DNA of 64,000 nucleotides from Vibrio metschnikovii CIP 69.14. GTDB taxonomy: Bacteria; Pseudomonadota; Gammaproteobacteria; Enterobacterales; Vibrionaceae. The DNA is taken from NCBI RefSeq assembly GCF_000176155.1, contig NZ_ACZO01000007.1, positions 186,001 through 250,000 of the forward strand, read 5' to 3'. Below the pieces are notes generated by a model that was not told the origin of the DNA, did no database searches, and saw nothing but the letters and a program-made list of their open reading frames with translations. Shown here one piece after another: positions 63,276 through 64,000 of the stretch. Position numbers and translations under genes: made by a program. Each line of letters begins with the position of its first letter. Positions within the stretch are counted from its first letter, which is position 1.

Positions 63276-64000
63276 ATGTTATCTCTATCTCATCGTCAAG
63301 CCCCTCGGCTGGCGGCACTGTCACTCAGCGTATTATTGCTATTAGGTTGTCAAGAAGGTGAAAATAACGCGACCAGTAACGAAGACTCCGATCATCATCA
63401 CTCAATGATTACTTCTCGGCTGCTGATTTCAGAACACAATAGCCAAACACTACACCTGTTTGATAGCCAAGCTTGGCGTCAGCGCACTCAATTTACTTTG
63501 CAACAAACACCCTCAGGGCTGAAAACCAGTCCAAAGGGGCGATACGCCCTAGCTCTGCAACGAAATTTTGATCACGTCGAAGTGATTGATAGTGGTATTG
63601 TCGCCGAACAACATGGCGATCATTATCATTTGCACAATCATAGTCCGAGATTGTTGTCTGAACGCTATCAGGGAGTAAAGCCAACCCACTATGACGTTAC
63701 ACAAGATCAAGTCGCGCTGTTCTTTGATGGTGATAACACGACTAGCGCAAACGCGCAATTTCGCGTATTAGATGAGCAATCGATAGGTCAAGTTTCTAGT
63801 GTCGCTATCCATTCCTTTGACCATGCCCAGCATGGTACTGCTCAGTTACTGAGAGATTTCGCTTTTACTGGCATTAAAGATCAAAGCACCACTAGCTTGC
63901 CGGATAAAGTGATTGCACTGAAAAGACACGGTGACCATTTTCATCGCGTCCAGAGCTTCACGGCTCAAGACTGCCCTGCTTTACATGGCAGTGCGCAAAC
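63276..64000 (+). CDS. His-rich, propeller-like lipoprotein resembling AztD (3' end outside window)
   Basis: The frame opens at 63276 (AAGGAAAAATCC upstream) and is still open at the window edge after 241 codons. It has a signal peptide with LLLLGCQEG (lipobox Cys25), then SDHHHSM. After that the pattern RLLISEHNSQTLHLFD, GLKTSPKGRYALALQR and DHVEVIDSG looks like beta-propeller blades. A His-rich loop GDHYHLHNHSP occurs near residues 114-124 and GDHFHRV near 225. AztD, the periplasmic zinc metallochaperone of Paracoccus, is a propeller with His-rich metal sites, so an AztD-like role is proposed. Here the protein is lipid-anchored. Assignment is by pattern only. Confidence 0.7.
   Translation, partial: MLSLSHRQAPRLAALSLSVLLLLGCQEGENNATSNEDSDHHHSMITSRLLISEHNSQTLHLFDSQAWRQRTQFTLQQTPSGLKTSPKGRYALALQRNFDHVEVIDSGIVAEQHGDHYHLHNHSPRLLSERYQGVKPTHYDVTQDQVALFFDGDNTTSANAQFRVLDEQSIGQVSSVAIHSFDHAQHGTAQLLRDFAFTGIKDQSTTSLPDKVIALKRHGDHFHRVQSFTAQDCPALHGSAQ

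Overview
The window reads as a piece of a Vibrionaceae genome, most likely a Vibrio. The evidence is a FabV-type enoyl-ACP reductase, a single-chain periplasmic MsrAB, a GlyGly-CTERM serine protease, an ERIC-type intergenic repeat and many proteins close in length and sequence to enterobacterial/vibrio homologues (Gsk 434 aa, MoeA 411 aa, transketolase 663 aa). The glycine-cleavage genes and tal-tkt are remembered as chromosome II genes in V. cholerae, so a secondary chromosome is a reasonable inference, not something seen. No rRNA, tRNA, phage, insertion sequence or CRISPR array was seen. Almost all of it looks like native, densely packed chromosome.

Layout. 0-9.9 kb: glpM end, a VOC protein, a TrmK-type tRNA methyltransferase, a peroxiredoxin, two overlapping primosome-like genes (DnaT-like and lambda-P-like), the ravA-viaA pair, a Nudix hydrolase, a TetR regulator and rhlE. 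10-17 kb: a previously unannotated 43-codon gene, tyrP with two TyrR-type boxes, a chemoreceptor, galE, an isolated pxpA and an FAD oxidoreductase. 17-32 kb: the ybbP-ybbA ABC system divergent from tesA, fabV, an ABC-class ATPase, a DnaJ-like protein, an ERIC element, small and hypothetical genes, creA, gsk, an EAL phosphodiesterase and a secreted protease. 33-47 kb: a one-carbon neighbourhood (XRE-cupin regulator and gcvT opposite gcvH-gcvP, then fhs and folE) with RNA-binding and cold-shock proteins, msrAB and moeA-moeB-sseA. 47-55 kb: a SorC-family regulator opposite tal-tkt, then an Aer-like chemoreceptor in tandem with a secreted NTPDase. 54-60 kb: envelope genes (OmpA-like lipoprotein, DsbA-like lipoprotein, FKBP isomerase), a sugar phosphatase, a desaturase and dcuC. 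60-64 kb: a zinc-acquisition locus.

The most notable stretch is the right end. A His-rich outer-membrane barrel, a TroA/AztC-like binding protein and an ABC-3 permease form one overlapping operon. It diverges from a His-rich, propeller-like lipoprotein resembling AztD, and a good Zur-type palindrome lies between them. No ATPase is present in the visible part. Other points to check are two short genes with strong ribosome-binding sites (43 and 25 codons), candidate operators for TyrR, SorC and the XRE-cupin regulator, the chemoreceptor-NTPDase operon, and a YieH-like phosphatase with an altered catalytic motif.
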